Source: Prorocentrum cordatum (Eukaryota; Sar; Dinophyceae; Prorocentrales; Prorocentraceae). Taken from it: a stretch of DNA of 64,000 nt. Positions 62,792 through 64,000 of this stretch are shown here, piece by piece. Position numbers and translations under genes: made by a program. The stretch covers positions 514,001 through 578,000 of the forward strand of contig CAUYUJ010021048.1 in the NCBI GenBank assembly GCA_963575745.1. The letters run 5' to 3'. The notes below the pieces were generated by a model that searched no databases, was not told the origin of the DNA, and saw nothing but the letters and a program-made list of their open reading frames with translations. Position 1 is the first letter of the stretch, and each line of letters begins with the position of its first letter.

Positions 62792-62945
62792 CCACCGTGC
62801 CCGCGCTCGTCGCGCAGCCGCCACGCAAAGTTTGATAACGATGGGCTGTCCTTATGGGTTCGGCGGTGCGCCCACCGTCGTCGTGCGACCGCCGCGCAAA
62901 ATTTCACAACGCTGGGGTGCCCTCAAGGGCTGAACGGTGCCCGCC
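62792..62945 (+). repeat. Two imperfect 75-bp repeats
   Basis: GCCGCCACGCAAAGTTTGATAACG, GGGCTGTCCTTATGGG against GACCGCCGCGCAAAATTTCACAACG, GGGGTGCCCTCAAGGG; spacing about 75 bp. Confidence 0.7.
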
Positions 62946-62984
62946 AACAGCAATCGACGAGGGCGCGCCGCTGGATCTCCCCAG

Positions 62985-63085
62985 GGGGGGGGGGGGAACC
63001 CCTCCCCCCCCCCTTTCCTCGAGCCGTCGTCGGGGCACCCCCCCCTTCCCCCCTTCCCCGATCCGTCGTCGGGGACCCCCCCCCT

Positions 63086-63119
<34 letters not shown>

Positions 63120-63125
63120 CCCCCT
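62985..63125 (+). repeat. Poly-C and poly-G runs
   Basis: A G-run at 62985-62998 and C-runs including about 33 C residues at 63085-63117. Also GGATCCGTCGTCGGGG-like repeats between them. Confidence 0.9.
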
Positions 63126-63149
63126 TTCGCCGCCCCTGACTCCGGAACC

Positions 63150-63235
63150 CGATCCCCGCCACCCCTAACCCTAGTCCTCACCCTAGGCCAAACCCCGAAC
63201 CCTAACCCCAACCACTAACCCTAGCCCCAAAGAGT
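63150..63235 (+). repeat. Telomere-like CCCTAA motifs
   Basis: CCCTAACCCTAG, ACCCTAACCCCAA and AACCCTAGCCCC: degenerate versions of the CCCTAAA complement of TTTAGGG. Not a regular telomere array. Confidence 0.6.
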
Positions 63236-64000
63236 ACTCACTACTCATTACTCACTACCCACTACTGACTACTTGCTTCTCGCTACTCACTTCTCACTAC
63301 CCCCTACTCAGTACTCGCGACTCACTACTCATTATCCACTACTCACTACCCACCACCCACTACTCGCTACTCACTACCCCCTACTCACTACTCCCTCCTC
63401 CCTGCTCACTACTCACTACTCACTCCTCACTACTCACTAGTCAATACTCACTACGCATTAATCACTACTCACTACTCCCTACTCAATACTCACTAGTCAG
63501 TATTCATTACCCACTAACCACTATCCACTACTCACTACCCACTCCTCACTACTCATTGCCCACAAATCACAACTCACTACCCATTACTCCCTACTCCCTA
63601 CACAATACTGACTACACAGTACGCAGTACTCACTACTCGCTACTCCCATATTCGCTACTCAAAACTCACCTCTCACTCCCCGCTACTCACTACTCACTAA
63701 TCCCTATTCACTACCCCCTACTCACTAGTCACTACATAGTCTCTAGTCACTAGTCACTACTCACTACTCACTACCCACTACTCACGAATCACCAACGGCT
63801 ACTCACTACCAACTACTCGCTACCCCCTTCTTACTACTCACTGCTCACTACTCCCTACTCCATACTCCCTACTCACTATTCACTACTCGCTACTCCCTAC
63901 TCGTTACTCACTACTCACTACCAACTACTCACTACTGACTACTCCCTACTCACCACTCACTACTCACTACGCCCCACTCGCTCCTCACTACTCACTACTC
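63236..64000 (+). repeat. Degenerate 7-bp tandem array TACTCAC, about 110 units
   Basis: Reading in steps of seven from 63236 gives TACTCAC, TACTCAT, TACTCAC, TACCCAC, TACTGAC and so on, with phase kept over long stretches to the window end. Variation is mostly single substitutions. Confidence 0.9.

Noticed and set aside
63150-63235. A true telomere
   Set aside because: The CCCTAA motifs are few and irregular, and followed by 760 bp of another repeat.
1-64000. tRNA, 5S rRNA and spliced-leader RNA genes
   Set aside because: I looked for the T-loop GGTTCGAATCC pattern and the spliced-leader core TTTTGGCTCAAG and found no convincing match on either strand; a covariance scan would decide.

Overview
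The window looks like gene-poor nuclear DNA of a dinoflagellate. This is an inference from three things: several degenerate retroelement polyproteins of the kind common in dinoflagellates, one intronless voltage-gated-channel gene of protist type, and GC-rich sequence crowded with micro- and minisatellites. I found no bacterial operons, no tRNA, no rRNA and no spliced-leader gene. Almost everything readable is mobile or repetitive.

Layout. 1-10.5 kb: a decayed Ty1/copia-type element on the + strand (gag-like part with a RING-H2 motif, protease, integrase, reverse transcriptase, RNase H), broken by frameshifts and stops and studded with about 23 copies of a 14-nt hairpin. 10.5-15.5 kb: an inverted-repeat (MITE-like) copy, a purine-rich tract, and four copies of a composite repeat arranged two forward, two reversed. 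15.5-17.4 kb, - strand: the one convincing cellular gene, a six-helix ion channel with a C2-like domain; a second MITE copy sits against its 5' end. 18.4-19.5 kb: a 1.1-kb GTGCGT tract. 20.2-23 kb: broken reading frames of an unassigned polyprotein. 23.7-28.2 kb: a roughly 2.03-kb unit repeated 2.2 times, each full unit carrying a very large palindrome.

30.4-32.4 kb, - strand: the 3' half of a LINE. 32.5-33.7 kb: a 77-bp tandem array. 35.9-37.8 kb, - strand: another reverse transcriptase of a different class. 38.3-39.0 kb: GAT repeats. 41-51 kb: three more MITE copies, a 73-bp tandem array (45.5-46.2 kb), several copies of a dispersed GC-rich repeat and a 111-bp foldback. 51.1-52.05 kb: a LINE fragment with an inverted 5' part.

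53,794-61,447, - strand: a structurally complete Ty1/copia LTR retrotransposon with 222-223-bp LTRs, a 5-bp target duplication (GAACT), a primer binding site and a polypurine tract; its gag is split by a 1.37-kb minisatellite insertion and pol carries frameshifts. The right end (63.15-64.0 kb) runs from telomere-like CCCTAA motifs into about 110 units of a degenerate 7-bp repeat, TACTCAC.

The elements do not act together as a pathway. The history they record is repeated insertion of LTR elements, LINEs and small inverted-repeat elements, decay, and local amplification of short tandem repeats, often at the breakpoints. Translations were read by eye and no database search was possible, so family names rest on motif recognition.
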